Shown here piece after piece: positions 25,905 through 45,756 of a stretch of 64,000 nucleotides of DNA. The stretch is from NCBI RefSeq assembly GCF_036373705.1, contig NC_089856.1:12363001-12427000 (forward strand). Reading direction: 5' to 3'. How positions within the stretch are numbered: position 1 is the stretch's first letter; each line of letters starts with the position of its first letter. The position numbers were made by a program, and so were the translations under genes. The DNA is from Amia ocellicauda. Lineage: Eukaryota > Chordata > Actinopteri > Amiiformes > Amiidae. Under the pieces are notes generated by a model. The model saw only the letters and a list, made by a program, of their open reading frames with translations, was not told the DNA's origin and made no database searches.

Positions 25905-25918
25905 AGCTGTGCATTTAC

Positions 25919-25924
25919 TTTATT
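25919..25924 (-). promoter_or_regulatory. Poly(A) signal of tubulin T1
   Basis: AATAAA on the minus strand, 69 bp beyond the stop codon. The same signal is conserved in T3 at 55706-55711. Confidence 0.7.
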
Positions 25925-25992
25925 TTAGGATTTACAGTGCAATGTGCAGAACTTGTCACCGATACAAAACAAAAGCACAAGAAATACATGGT

Positions 25993-28297
<2,305 letters not shown>

Positions 28298-28300
<3 letters not shown>

Positions 28301-28562
28301 GATTGCCTCCAACACCCGATATCCAGCAAGTGCCCAGTATGATATGTTGCTAAAGCTGAACCTACAAATGAACCAAATGTAGAAGAAACCCTTCAACCTA
28401 AAACTTATATTTTAAAACAAAATCAATAACATGCAATAATGCCAGTAAACAACAACAACATTAAACTTGAGCATTAAAATGCTGAAAGACTTGTATTCAC
28501 CTCAGATGCTACTGGATTGCAAACAAAGGAAAATGAAGGCCTTCATGGTCTCCCATATATAC
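28298..28562 (-). promoter_or_regulatory. T1 promoter, leader exon and 5' intron
   Basis: A TATATATG box lies at 28554-28562, with a GCCACGCC motif just upstream near 28575. The predicted leader exon (about 28501-28530) ends at GAG/GTGAAT. The 5' intron runs to an acceptor TTTGTAG at 28362, and a 61-bp untranslated stretch precedes ATG at 28300. T3 keeps the same design. Confidence 0.6.
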
Positions 28563-28599
28563 ACCAGCTAGAGAGGCGTGGCCTGCTGGAGGTGTGTCC

Positions 28600-29505
28600 T
28601 TGAGGAAGAAAGGTGGAAAGACTCCACTACTCCTAGTGCTGCAGTCTTACGCTGTACTTGAGCCTGACCGTTCTTGACCATTGGGGGAATTGATACATTT
28701 ATTGTTTTTAAGCTCCTGCCAGAAAAAGGTCACAAAGCAGTACATCAATTCAGTTCTCCTTTATTCCTTTTTTTTTAAATAATTCATTATTAAATATATC
28801 TTCTTTCATACTCTAATTCTAGCTGTTCTTTATAATGTTCAGCTACACAGATTGTAGTTATTACATGCAATACTCTGATCATGCTGTTTCATTGCGACAA
28901 ATAACCCTGACAGATTTTGTTAGTATAGAACATATGTTATAAAGTTATTGATTGTAAATTTAAATCAGTATTTAAAAGTGAGATAGTGTTTTAGTCTTAG
29001 TGTAGCAGACACAAACTAGCTGCTAATGCTGCTGTTGTTGCTCAACTTACCACTGTTTTGCATAAATCACACTGTGGACGAAGGGTATATTAATCAAGGC
29101 TTTATTCAACAAGTGCGTCTGTTGTTTTAAAGAAAAATACAAAAAAGGAAAAGGAAAATAAAGGACAAATCAGAGCTTACCCCCCTTCTCATACCCAGCT
29201 TTGCTATGGAGAGCTTACTGGGTAATTTCTGCTTATGTGTGCTAATTCTTTAACACACAATCCTGTTTCTACACAGGATGATAGCTGACATTTCAGTGAA
29301 ATTAAATAATTACTAAATAAACAACACATTACAAAACACAATCATTATATTTGCTGGTTCCTCAGTGAAGAAAGATCTAGATTTAGTCTAGGACCACAGT
29401 TGGAAAGTGCTGGTTTAATGGCTTACAGTTGATAGAGGTTGTTTTGCTTTACTACATCTTTACCATCCGTTCATATACATTTAAAATGAAGTTGAACATT
29501 AATAT
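28600..29505. other. Spacer upstream of tubulin T1
   Basis: AT-rich sequence with no supported frame. Around 29040-29150 it has features that could belong to an old retroelement, but no defined ends are seen. Confidence 0.4.
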
Positions 29506-30228
29506 TGTAGTGACCTCAGGTTTTGAGGTCATTGTTGATATAAATAAGGGGTTTTAAACAAAACTGAGGCTTTATTCCTGAACTCAGAGGTACCTCAACT
29601 TTCCCTCCACTCAGTTCACCCACGACAAGATACTCAGGTGGACTCTGGTTAACTCTCCTACTCCAACAACCTGAGCAGCGCATCACTACCTCCTAATATA
29701 CCCCCAGGTCATGTTGACCTTCCTCACTTCCCGCTGAATCTACTTTATGCTCTCTCCCTCTGGATGTCTCCTCGGCATGGCTCCAAGCAGCTGCTCTCTC
29801 TCAGGATGCCTCTTTGGTTTGGCTCCGAGCAGCTGCTCCCTTCCAATCAATGGCGTGATCATCTTTCCTCACACGTGTGGTTCATATCCATCTTTCTGAC
29901 ACCAAATGTAGTGACCTTGGCTTTTGAGGTCATGTTTGAAATAAAAGAAAGTAAAACAAAGGGTTTCAAAACAAAACTGAGACTTTATTTCTGGAATACA
30001 GAGGTACCTCAACTTTCCCTCCATTCTGGTCACTCACTCAGGTGCACTCTGGTGATCTCTCCTACTCCAACTTCCCAAGTGTCGTGTCACCACCCTCCAA
30101 TGTACACCCGGGTGTACACCGCTCCAGAGATGGGGGAAGCCACACAACCCCTCTACCCAACAAACATCCCTGCCTAGCCCAACACAATAACACACATACG
30201 CATACACACACAAGCCAGGATCACTACA
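29506..30228 (-). mobile_element. Short LTR-bearing element (TRIM-like) or LTR remnant
   Basis: The segment begins TGTAGTGACC and ends GATCACTACA, flanked by ATAT on both sides (29502-29505, 30229-30232). A second TGTAGTGACC starts at 29910, giving two related units (29506-29700 and 29910-30100). On the minus strand the unit ending at 29910 is followed by TTTGGTGTCAGAAAG, which resembles the primer-binding region of Gypsy-type elements. The interior between units is only about 200 bp and non-coding. This fits a much-deleted LTR element read on the minus strand. Confidence 0.6.
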
Positions 30229-31530
30229 ATATGTTGCCACTGGGTGCTACAGTAAAGAAACATCTTCACATATTATCTTTGGTGATGGGTAGGAGCAGGT
30301 AGACCCCATGGCAAAGTTCCAAGTGACAGTGAGCTTCTATAAGGATTATTAACAAAGGGCAGTCGGAAGTGAAGGGGTGCAGGGCATAGGCTAAGTCTGC
30401 TTCTTTAAAGAGATCAGGACCTCCAGGACTTTCAGGGCTGCCTGCCCAGGGGACCTCACTGACTGGGGACTGGGGACTGGGGACTGGGGATTATTCAACT
30501 TCCAGGATTGATTGGTCAGACTTAACCACCTGGTATAGGCTGCACAGAACAAACCGGAAGCTCTTTACATAGTAGGGCAATTTCCCTCCTATTTAGGGTA
30601 CAGCATACATTTTTAAGTTGAAATGGTTCCGACATCACCGGTCTGCCCGCAAACTTTTTTCATGAACAAGTCTGCAGTTCTTCACCCCATCATCTGTATT
30701 TTGATTTAACATCCTGATGCACAATTAAAAGCATTTGTAAATCAACTAAATAAAAATCTATAATACACATTTTTAGTAGCACACTCATCCCTTCTTCAAT
30801 TAAATAAAGAGCTCAGTTGGAACAAATACCAGTAGGGTAGGGGGTACTCCAGGGCAAGGGTTGGGAACCTCTGCTCTAAATCACACTGTAGTCATGTGAA
30901 TTTTGCATGTTATGCTGGGATGTACAGATGTCCCATCCAGGATATATCCTACCTTGCATCCAGGAACTGCTAGTTTATGAGCTCATTGGATGGACAGATT
31001 TTCCACAACACAATTGAGACTAAATTGAAATGTTACAATGGTATATACTCAATGGAGTCAGATACTCAGACACGCATGCCCTCACCAAGTGGATTTGCTT
31101 CTGCTCCATTGACTTGTATTGTGGAAAAGCAAAAATCCTCCCAACAAATTATTAGCAGACCGAGGATGGGGTGGGGCAACTAAACGAGTAGAGTGCAGAT
31201 GTAGCCACTAGAATTAGGGTTACTTCTTGGGCCGGGTTCTTAGGTTAGGGTTTATCTACCTATGTAACTCAATCCAGTTTAAATTTGAGTGCATTTTGAA
31301 AGGTTAGCATTTGCTAGGGCTGCAATTAGAGATATTACATAGAATTAACAATGCAAGGAGTTACTGTAAAGTTTAATTAATGCAATATTACTGTGCATCA
31401 TAAATATGTAATTACACTGACCTGGAGCATGCAGGAATAAACCAAACCATGCCCCCTGCCACCCAAACCTAAAACTGCAAGGGATTCATTCATTTCAAAT
31501 ACAGTTATGCAGAGGCAATGCTTTACTTGC
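30229..31530. other. Spacer between T1 and T2
   Basis: No gene is supported. A short ACTGGGG tandem repeat (about four copies) lies at 30463-30490. A fragment of the MITE family seen at 37365-37556 may be present near 30835-30875. The rest is plain AT-rich sequence. Confidence 0.5.
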
Positions 31531-31537
31531 AGGGTCT

Positions 31538-31543
31538 TTTATT
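31538..31543 (-). promoter_or_regulatory. Candidate poly(A) signal of tubulin T2
   Basis: AATAAA on the minus strand about 230 bp beyond the T2 stop codon; the nearest such motif I see. Confidence 0.45.
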
Positions 31544-31774
31544 TGGAAAACATGTGCGATTAGGTGTAGAACTTTACAGGACTTGTTTTCTCAGTTTAAA
31601 AAGGTCATGCCTTTCAAAAAGTTTATATCGCACTGTAGAAAAACGGTCAAACATCAGATCAAATACAGCCCTCACAGCTTTCACGGTGCACTTACATTTG
31701 CAAACCAAAAGACATTCTAAATTAGAGTGAATACCTTTCTACCACCAACTATCAAGACAATACTTGGATGAGGC

Positions 31775-36062
<4,288 letters not shown>

Positions 36063-36065
<3 letters not shown>

Positions 36066-36180
36066 AATCACTGCATTCAAGTCCAAATTGCAGAATACAG
36101 CTACAGGCTACTTTCCTCGGTTTTATAAATACCGCTCACCTGTAGCTGATTAGCAGATCACCTCTACAACCAATCGAGAT
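36063..36180 (-). promoter_or_regulatory. T2 promoter (CCAAT and TATA)
   Basis: On the minus strand an ATTGG box (36170-36174) is followed by TATTTATAAA (36122-36131) and, about 57 bp later, the ATG. No non-coding leader exon is needed. The arrangement is conserved in T5, where ATTGG is at 62332-62336 and the TATA box at 62375-62384. Confidence 0.7.
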
Positions 36181-37364
36181 GAAGACACTAATTATTAACT
36201 AGGTTTGTGACAAAAACATGTAACATTTGATACCATAACCATGCCTGTACCTTAAAACGTCAGTTTGTGACAGAGGAAGGTGGGAATGGACCGATGTTTT
36301 GAAAGGAAGCACAAAATATGACAGTGCTGACAGAATAAAACCAATTAAAAGCGAGGCAGTAGGTGATTTCTCCTACGTTAGAGCAATGAATCACGGCGAA
36401 ATACCGCCACGAAAGGCAATGCGCAAGTAGCAAACTAACTGCTGGAGAAAACTGCGGCCACTGCGCGGCCACTGATTGCATAGATTATGTCTACCTACAC
36501 TTACTTGAATCCGGGTTTATGCGGAATAATTCTACTATGAGTACTATTCAACTGATAATGCATTTCTGATAGCACGGATTACATGTTTCTATTTATTTAT
36601 TTGTGTGTTTATTATAGTATTGATAAGTGGATGTTAAAACTGTTCTTCTATAACAATTATTGCGCAACGAAAGGCATGTGGGCTTAATTTCGCTGTTCAC
36701 CAAAATTCGGAAAAGCATTTTTATTAATGGTATTTTTTTATTTAAAAAAAAAAGAATTTACAACTTCGGTTAAATAAATACAAGGAAAATGAAATAGAGA
36801 GAGAATGAAATAGAATTAGAGATTATAACTTTAAAATATCAGCTCCCATTTTACGACCTTTGCTCTGTGCATCAAAGTGCTCAGTCAATACCTCATACAA
36901 TTTCTCAAACAGACCAGGGATTCAGGTGCGTCTTATTTTAACAAGTAAAAACAGCATACAGTAAATAGTATTAATCTACATAATAGTGAACCAAGAACTG
37001 AACATTTGGTGCCTGTCCTCGTCATATTGCGTCATATCACATTAATCTCAAACGTACATTAAATAATCCATCACAATATTGATAAATATTAAGAAAATAG
37101 TTCAAAATACTTCAAGTATTCAGTATTAGTATTGCGTTTTTCCCCTTTGTATGAGTGCATGTGTGTATGTTTTATATGGACTAATGCATGTTGGCTGTAT
37201 AATTCATACAGTCGTGATCAACGATATATTAATACGACAAATAGCCAGGCCGAAGTGTGAAACACTATAGGAACCACTGCTTTGAAGGGACTTATTCACT
37301 CGTTCATCTAACATAATTGTACCACACACCTTTCCTATATCTAATACCGATCTAATATCTAGAC

Positions 37365-37556
37365 CAGGGGTTTTCAAACCGGTCCTGGAGTACCCCCTGT
37401 CCTGCTGGTTTTTGTTCCAACCTAGGTCTTCATTACTTAATTGAATGCTATATTGCTTTTTAAGGTCAATTAAGGATTCAATTAAGCAATTAAGACCTTG
37501 GTTGGAACAAAAACCAGCAGACAGGGGGTACTCCAGGACCGGTTTGAAAACCACTG
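37365..37556. mobile_element. hAT-like MITE with ~80-bp inverted repeats
   Basis: The ends CAGGGGTTTTCAAACC and GGTTTGAAAACCACTG are part of long inverted repeats that share GTCCTGGAGTACCCCCTGT and run nearly to the centre. Flanking 8-mers are ATCTAGAC and ATCTGGGC, matching at 6 of 8. The 192-bp element is non-coding. A degraded relative seems present at about 44390-44440. Confidence 0.8.
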
Positions 37557-39392
37557 ATCTGGGCGGACCCCGGGCCAAGTTGGGACCGCGAGAATCATTT
37601 TAATTTACTTATTATCATGATTTTTTTTTTTAATGTATTGTTATGGAGGTTTGTTGCGCTCAGTGCTTGTTATTGTGTGGAACCTAGTAGCAGCCCTTGC
37701 TGGTTATGATCCAGTAGGACGTTAGTATTAATATGGGATGTCCTATATAGAGCCCGTGTTCAGTCAGTGAGTTGGTTGCTCGCAGGTTCCCGGTTCGGCG
37801 TCTCTATACACGGTCTGGACTGGGGCAACAGCGGCACTTTGTACTCGTCAGAAACACAGCTATTCGGTTTGTTTTCCTGATTTCTGTAAATGAACAGCTA
37901 AACTGCGGATCGTTTGACGTGTGGACATATTTCAACCTCGCGTCCAAAATATAACGGTGCATACACACGACCAGGGAGGTGGGGCTCACAGCTGCCTACA
38001 ATAGTCTTTAACAAATGAAAACCATCAAAAGTGGTCTGAAAGCGTTTTAATATATATTTACATCTATTTAAACGTTTTATTTTTGTACTTTGTCAAATGA
38101 ATGTTCTAAATATAAGCAACGGGGTATATTACTAATTCACAGAATTGTGTGTGTGTTGGAAAGGGGCATTTGGAGGTGTGATTTTGTTCTCCCCCGAAAC
38201 TTGCCGAACAGTGCCCTGACTAGTTACAAATAAACTGAAGGACAATAATCGGATCTGTAGCAGCCGATTTTATTAATGTTTTATGAATAACTGGACGGTG
38301 TTTCAGGCTGTTGTCCTGTGGATGGTGTGCAGTCTTGTATAACAGCCCCGCAGAGGCAAGCAGTATGAAGGCGAACACGATTTAGTTAATGTCACATTGA
38401 AATAATGCTTGTTAGCCTATTTTTGTATTTTCTTTGCAGTGTATCTTTCTTATATTATCACATGTATTCTGATTAAAATCACGTTTGTTTACTTTGCTCC
38501 CCCCCCCCTCACTTCACAGATATGCACGAGTTTTACTTGCGATTGGTGATTTAAATGCACATGGTTAATCACGCATTATTCGCCAGGTTACACACAGTCA
38601 ATAACTGACAATGAGAAACACCTGTTAGGCTGGAGGTAAAGAGCTCCCAGGGGTTGAGCTGGGAGAGGGGGTTGCAGGGGGAGATCAGGGAAGGAAGCGA
38701 AGAGCCAAAGGCGAAAGAGGACTTGAGAGACAAGTAAAAGAAAGGGCAGGAGGAGAGAGGACAGCGTACTGGTACGGTAGTGTCTTACTGGATAATAACT
38801 AACAGGACTTGTGGATATTGCTACTGTTATACTTTTATGCTTCCACTTCCATCCCTCGTTTCTAGTATTTTAATAATCATTTTAGAGTGGTGTTTTTTTT
38901 TTTACCTTTTGCCTTTGGATCCATTTGTGGACTACATTTTTCCAGTATTTTTAGCCACAAACTGACCGCTACTAAAGTAAAAGCATGGGGTTTTTATTCA
39001 CCCTTTTAACAAAAGCTTTATTACATTTTTAACTTGGCCATTTTTGTTTTCTTGGACTGTACATAGGCATTGTGGTTTCCTTAGATAACCAACCACGGAC
39101 CAGAGCAGACGCTGGATTTGTTGGTCCCTGCCCCTCTTTTTACTTTGTATTCGGACATGTGGACTATTGCCTGCCCCATTCCAGCTCCTGGTGCTGCCTG
39201 AAGAGACCAACAGTCCCTGCAAGGACTTTCTTTTGTTTTAACTTGAAAAGAGGAAGTCTGTCTGTTAGGTTCTAGAGATCTTCGTAATTTAATTGTACAA
39301 CTGTCCTGTGTGATCTGTGGTGTGTTCCTGGCTTGTGAACCACCAATTTAAAGACCCTAAACCCCTAAAGGGAGACCTGAGAGGTAGTCTAT
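37557..39392. other. Spacer with possible LTR-like stretches
   Basis: No open frame is supported. A TATATAGAGCC motif near 37743 with a G/C-richer block at 37760-37960 resembles the promoter part of an LTR, but I see no TG...CA ends with duplication. Purine-rich sequence at 38630-38760 and a block similar to 3555-3620 at 38270-38340 are repeats. A poly-C run lies at 38501-38509. Confidence 0.35.
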
Positions 39393-39410
39393 TGCCTCGG
39401 TTCCACTGGC

Positions 39411-42085
39411 TTAAGCGCCGTGTCTGCCATGCCGTCCTCAGACGCGTCCAGAGCTGCTTCTGATGGAGGAGCAGCGACTGTGGGTTTGGTTTGTTTCGTT
39501 TTAAAAACCGAGACGGAGATCAACACTACGAGCGACACAGCCTGACGTGGAGAGGACTGTTGTGTCCCTTTTATTATTTGTGCTTTACATGATTGTAAAC
39601 CGCGTAATAAATACACATTTCTGTTCAGAGATGTCGGGAAGAGCTGAACGTGTAGAGCCATTATATTCAGACAGGCGTGTTCCTATAAGAATACGGTTCC
39701 ATGTGCAACAATAATACTAAATATTAAATGTCATGTTATTATTATCGTCATTTGTGTAGCAGTATGGTAGGGAAAGGGTTAATGATGTGTGAACCTCTGC
39801 ATAAAAGGGCAAATAACCCCATGCAGACAGACCTGTGGTGTGTTTGGAGACAAAGTAGCGAGCTGGGGTGAGTAAACTACGGGTTTCTTTTACTTCTAAA
39901 GCCATCTTGTTCATGTGCTTTTTTAAATGGTGTGGGCTGATGAGTTCATTTTGAAGAGAGCTCTTCTAGAGCCAGAGCACAGAGAATAGGTAACGACTGC
40001 AACGAGCACAAGTTGCGTGTACAGAGTCGAGGTAATGCTGCTTATGACTGGGGTAGGTTTTCTTTGTTTGGTTTTTATATTTTTAAGCCTTTTAATATTT
40101 GTATGATTGTTTTAAGAATGTATTTTAAAATGTGTTGCAATTTAGATTGGGTTGTTTCATGGTTTGGGTTAATGCTGTCTTTTTGTTCTTTTAGAATGAA
40201 GTGTCACGGTTTTAATTTACTGGCTTGTGTTTTGGTTGATTTGTTCAGTTTAGTTTTATTTTCACTATAGTATTTGTTGTATATCTTGATTCACTGGAAA
40301 GTGTTTTTAATCATGTTTTGGTAAATGGCAACCGCTGCATCCAAGCCACTGTTTACAGCTTGATCTGAAAGCAAGAAAAGAGAGAACTTGACTGTCTCCA
40401 AATTGATGCTTTTATGTGATTTAAATCAGAGCACAAAGTGTACTACTCTGGTGTCTTCTTTAATTAGGACTGTTACTGTACCTGTGCAACACTTGTGCTG
40501 GTATATATGTATCTTAAACGGCACAGCGTGACTCCCTTAATGTATTACCCTTACTACAGATTTGTAAGTGCAAACAAATATAATACGGCACAAAGTTTTT
40601 AATTTACTTTATCAAACGCCCTTAATCAGGGCAAGTTACAGTTGAAACAAAATGCACACGTTTCACGATTAATCCTCCAGATACAATATAGCAGCTTATA
40701 ATTGAACTAAAGTGCGCACGTTTCAGTCATGGCGTTTATGGACGCATTTATTAAACCAGTCCGTAATGTTTTAGAGGGAAACCCAGATCTGCTGTATTTA
40801 TTAATTCATTCATTGATCTTGTAAATGGACACGTTAACTGAATCGTGTTTCTTCACACTGACTGTCTGTGCGGATTGTCCTGCACACCATTCACACAACA
40901 CAGCCTGAAACAATGTCCAGTTCTTCATAAAATATGAATAATATCTGCTGCTGATGCGATTATTATCCTTCAGTTTATTTTAACCAGTCAGGCGCTGCGC
41001 CGGTCTGTGAATCACAGTTTTGAATGCACTCGGATATGAACTGTATCAGTCATTGTCTCTGTACGTGGATTTCACTCCGTGCTGCTAATAAACTTGTAAT
41101 TTCTTCGTGATCGCACCGGCACTTGAGATTTAGATCTTCCGATACAATGTATCTGACTTCTTCCTGTGTCTCAAGTCAAACACACACCTCCTCCAATTCT
41201 GACCGCGAATCGTGTCCTCAGTGGGACGGACGCTTACGGACACGTCCAGCACCAGCAAGTTAACCGGCCACGAAACACGGCGCGTCCGGACTCTTGGCCA
41301 GTGGAATCGCCCGTTTAAGCGTCCGGGGCCGGACTCGTCCGCCAGTGGAAACGGGGCATATGTAAACCGGACATATTTTGGGAATTGACAACCTCTCCGC
41401 GGGTCCTAGTGCCTGTAGACAATCGCTAGGTGGCGTAGTCGTGCATGTATAATAGTTTTACGTCCAAGTGGAGTAATTTCCACTCTGTGACATTAACGTG
41501 TGCCCATTTACAAGTTAAATTTAAAATAAATGCAGCAGATCTGGGTTTCCCTCTAAAACCTTAAGGACTGGTTTAATAAATGCATCCATCAGTGCATAAA
41601 CACTATGACTGAAACGTGTACACTTTAAATTATAACTTGCTATATTGTAGCTGCCGTTTCTATATTAATCGTGAAACGTGTGTGTATTTAGTTTCAACTG
41701 TAACTTGCCCTGGTTAAGGACGTCTGATAAGTAAATTAAATATAGTACGGCAAAAAGTGTTTGCAGTTACAAATCTGTAGTAAGTTAAGGGAGTCGAGTT
41801 GTGCCATTTAAAATGCTTATCTATTAGCACATATCTTGATGATTACAATAATGGCAAATATTTATTTGATTGCATATGGAAATGTTTTCTTGCAGTAATG
41901 TTATAATGTCTGAATATAATGTTTATACACCTTTAGTTCTTCCTAATATCTCAACAGAAATGTGTATTTATTATGCTGTCTTTAATCATGTAAAGCATAA
42001 AGAATAAAATGGACAAGTCCTTTCCACATCAGGCTCTATAGCTCATAGTGTTGTTTCTGTCTTTGTTTTTAAAACAAAACACAAA
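39411..42085. repeat. Non-coding interior with inverted dispersed repeat
   Basis: Segments 40512-40835 and 41490-41816 are imperfect inverted copies of each other: the CTCCCTTAA..CTACAGATTTGTAA block, a GTAACTTGCCCTGG-type L2-like tail, and a GCAGATCTGGGTTTCCCTC block match across the centre near 41170. Related single copies occur at 3650-3800 and 8280-8330. G/C-rich sequence with several CCAGTGGAA motifs lies at 41200-41360. No gene is seen. Confidence 0.6.
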
Positions 42086-42874
42086 CCAACCCCCAGAGGT
42101 GGGAAGAGTACTGAAAAATCCTACTCGATTAGAAGTACTGTTACTTTGATTACATTTTACTCAAGTAAAAGTACTTTTATTTAAAAAGTACTCTGAGTAC
42201 AAATTACATAGTTACTTTTAACAAAGCATTATCACATGATCTCTAAGCAAAGGCTAACGTGTGTGTGTGTACGCACAACAGGTTCCACATAACTGAGTTG
42301 AGTAATTTGTAAATATGATTTATAAAATGTTACTCAATGAACATAAGTTCACCCAAAACTGTTGGGTTTCGTAATTGAAAACTGATTGGAAAATCTGATT
42401 AGCTCAGATTTAAGGAATATTCTCATGTTCAACTAATTAAATAGGCTTGCATTATACTAATGAAAGCTACCCATCTAAAAGCAACATAACACAGTCAGTT
42501 TGGTTTTACTTAACTGATTTTAATCAATCAAATGCATCATTCTTACATAGATTTACATAACCAGGTTTTGTCAACATCCAATAACTGATTTGAAAAGAAT
42601 GGTGTATCAATACTGCTCTAAAGCCAATGTGTGCCTCCCTCAAATTGTAAAGAGACAGTAAATGGTAACAGTTTTTCATAGCTGTATTAGTGTCCAAATT
42701 AGTCAGTGATTTTCACACCTTCTGGAGATGCCAGCATTTCCACAAGAGAAAGAATAAAACAAAAACATCTGCATATAAGCCAAACTGTACATCATAAAAC
42801 ATAGATTAAACAATTTATTTGTGATAACAAGCACCTTTCTTATTCAAGGTACAGTACAGATGGACAAGATATGT

Positions 42875-43835
42875 TCATTCAAGCAGTTTGTTTTTCAGTA
42901 CTTGGGCCTTTGTTGAGAGCTTATTTCCATCTAGCTCCATCAGAATATTTTGAAGAACTTCAAAGGTGTACTTCAGCTCTGGTGGGTAGCTCAAGTTCAA
43001 TATGTATATGAGGCCAAGCAACAAGGCCCACTCATTTGCAGTGACATTAAGATACTGAAGCACTTTCACACCCTCGGTTAAAATCCCAACATCCTTGGGG
43101 GGGATCCCTGGCATCTGCACCTTCATGGTTAATCACATATATTCCAAAGACTGTCTGATCCATCTTCTTCTGGGCATCAGCATCAACATCCTCAAAGACG
43201 GGCAAAAACGCAAAAACGATAAATTTCATGATGTATTTAAATTACACATTTGGTTAGTAAATCAGTGAAATGGATCTCAATGAGGAATACAAATAACATT
43301 TAACTTTGAAACATTTTACATTAGTCAATCTGTAGAAGCTCTTAGCCAGAGTGACTTAGTGCACTCAGTATAGTTTGATAACACTATTACAAGTCAAACA
43401 ATCATAACAAGTCCCTTTCACTACAACAGAAGCTAGAGACAATTACAGTGTCAAAATACAGTACATTCAATGAAATGACTAACTTCCTGGTGCAATGCTG
43501 CATGAGGGAAATAAACAATGTGTCCACTTACCAAGTACCCATTTATGAGCTTTTCAGGCTCTTCGTTGAGGTAGATGAAAAGTGCTTTAAGGATGCAAGC
43601 TCTTCTAGTTTCAATGCTGTCATTCTAAAGAATAGAACATGAAAAATGAACATACAAACATTGAACGTTCTGTAAAAGATATGCAGAAATCTTTCCAAAA
43701 CCAGATTAAGCACACACCTGGCCCTGCTCCCCCTTTCATTTTGAACACACTGGTCAGTTTGTTGGAGTAATCATGCAATTCAGACAAACTTTGACAGCAA
43801 AGGGACAGTGGTGATGAGTGAATTCTAGAACACAT
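42875..43835 (-). pseudogene. Multi-exon fish gene fragment (SAMD3-like repetitive family), broken
   Basis: Exons on the minus strand are about 43728-43835 (SELHDYSNKL..), 43532-43624 (DSIETRRACILKALFIYLNE, 93 bp with AG/GT borders) and 42875-43229. The last reads FEDVDADAQKKMDQTVFGIYV, then TEGVKVLQYLNVTANEWALL..PPELKYTFEVLQ and ends with NKLLE. A seven-G run (43096-43102) shifts the frame between these two parts; six Gs would join them. I recognise the pattern from C-terminal ends of uncharacterised, often multicopy fish proteins annotated near SAM-domain proteins; function unknown. The N-terminal part is missing. The homopolymer could also be a sequencing error. Confidence 0.55.
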
Positions 43836-45756
43836 TTAGAAAAACACTTTTAGAGCTACTGATAGAACAGTGCCAGATGTACAAATGTTTAATCTTAATT
43901 AGCCCAAAACCATTTCAATACAGCTACACTTGGCAAAATTCAAAAGCCACAGGTGCAAACTGCTGTAATATTCAGTCCAATTCTGGTCCTGCTGACAATT
44001 GCCTCTGAAAACAGTATATACAAATATTAAATACGTCCACAGAAAATGTATAAAGAGTGAGGCTCTGGAATGGTAGCTAAGTTGGTGAGCTAGCATGAAC
44101 CACATGAACAGTGTTCTGCTATTTCTGTATTTGTAAACTTTCTTATGTTCTTATTATGGAAAAACAAGAACAAACAAAAATAGATTCCCTGGAATTGTTC
44201 AGGGTTTATTTACCAATCTCAAAAAAACAGATGAAAATCAGGTATTTTTTAAGTTTTACATTTGTGGAAGAAAAAACAAGTTAAAACTTAGACATGTCTC
44301 TACTTTTAGCTCTCAAACATTGATAATACCATTAAGTGTTCAATTAGACAAGTGTGCGCTCTGTTGTAACAAAACAAAACAAAAAACAAAAACCAGACAG
44401 AGGGTTTGCCAGGACCAGGGTTGAGAACCCCTGACCCACATTAAATGCTCAAACTTTATGAAGTGTTTGTTGCATTTATGTAAATTAATAATACAAATGC
44501 AAATCAATGTTGGTTTGTCTGACATTGTACATGAAAAACTATGAATCGTAATGTTAATACAGAAGGTTTTCTTACCAATACTTTGAAGAATGTGGATAGA
44601 TTGCACCCACGACGCTCCACTCTCGATTTCAACAGTCCAGTGCTAGTCTGCAAGACTGAGCATGTCCAAAGCCATACGGAACGAGTAGGACAATCTTTTT
44701 GAAAGTATAAGGATGCTTTTGCAATTTACAAAACTCAGTTATATAGATTCAATGTGAGTTTCTTTAGTAAACCTGACATGAGACTGTATTATGTAAATTC
44801 AATTTAACTTGGGGAATTAACCCTGGCAAACATGCATGTATTGACTAATTTCAACATAAGTTGAGTAATTAATACAAACAACAGCCCAATTTCATTTTTT
44901 TGAGTGTAATTTAGTTACTTGGTGTTTGGTAATGAAGGGCCTACTTTTCATCAGCAACACCGACTCAATGACAAACAAGTAATTCATAAGAAGACAACTG
45001 ATGGCACCTTTATTCATAGCAACTAGTTTCTAAGTAATTCATTATTGATTGTCAATCATAAATATAATTATAAATTATGTGTCAGGCAGTCATTCATGCA
45101 ATGGTCATTATGCTACTAAACAGCTACTTCAATTAGGGTACAATCATTTAGCATTCAATTATTTATTTATCAATCATTGGACACCTATTTGGAGGCTGAA
45201 AACAAACATTTTAGCACTTTGTCAACAATTATTAAATGATCAATATGTTTTGATTTTAAACGTAGCCAGAAACGTAATCAGAAAGTAGCAACAGAGCTTG
45301 CCAAGGAGTGGTGGATGGGTTGACAACCTGCTCTTTAATGGCATTGCAGCACAACGTTGTTAATGATGTTAAATGCACACACAAGTGCCTTATTAAGTTA
45401 CACCATGTCGTGGCATTATAATGTAATATTGTAAAACACTGCAATGCTTTTATTTATTTAGGGTTAGAGTCCCCATTAAACTTGGACTTTCATTTTGGCA
45501 CTGGCTAGGCCTGGGGTTCATGCTGGTATTTGTGCCTAAAATGAAGCCAGTACCCTGTTGTTGTAATACAGTGGGTTATAGTGAATAGTCTCTCCTCTCT
45601 GCACTGTAATGGAGGCTAACGATTTAGCATGACTTGGAAAAAAATCACAATAAAAAAGGGAACATTGAAAATGATGAATATTGCCCAACCAGTTAAAATC
45701 AGTTTAGTTTTAATATGCCATATAGATGAAGATAGGAAAGGTCCGAATCCTGTATT
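43836..45756. other. Non-coding stretch inside the large hAT
   Basis: A short LINE-like 3' end (GTAAACTTTCTTATGTTCTTA, core at 44132-44150) and a MITE-like trace at 44390-44440 are present. A possible upstream exon of the broken gene near 44570-44650 (minus) has a GT donor but no recognised content. Otherwise there is nothing I can support. Confidence 0.4.

Noticed and set aside
37639-37960. Possible solo LTR with TATATAGAGCC
   Set aside because: No convincing TG...CA ends with target duplication could be defined.
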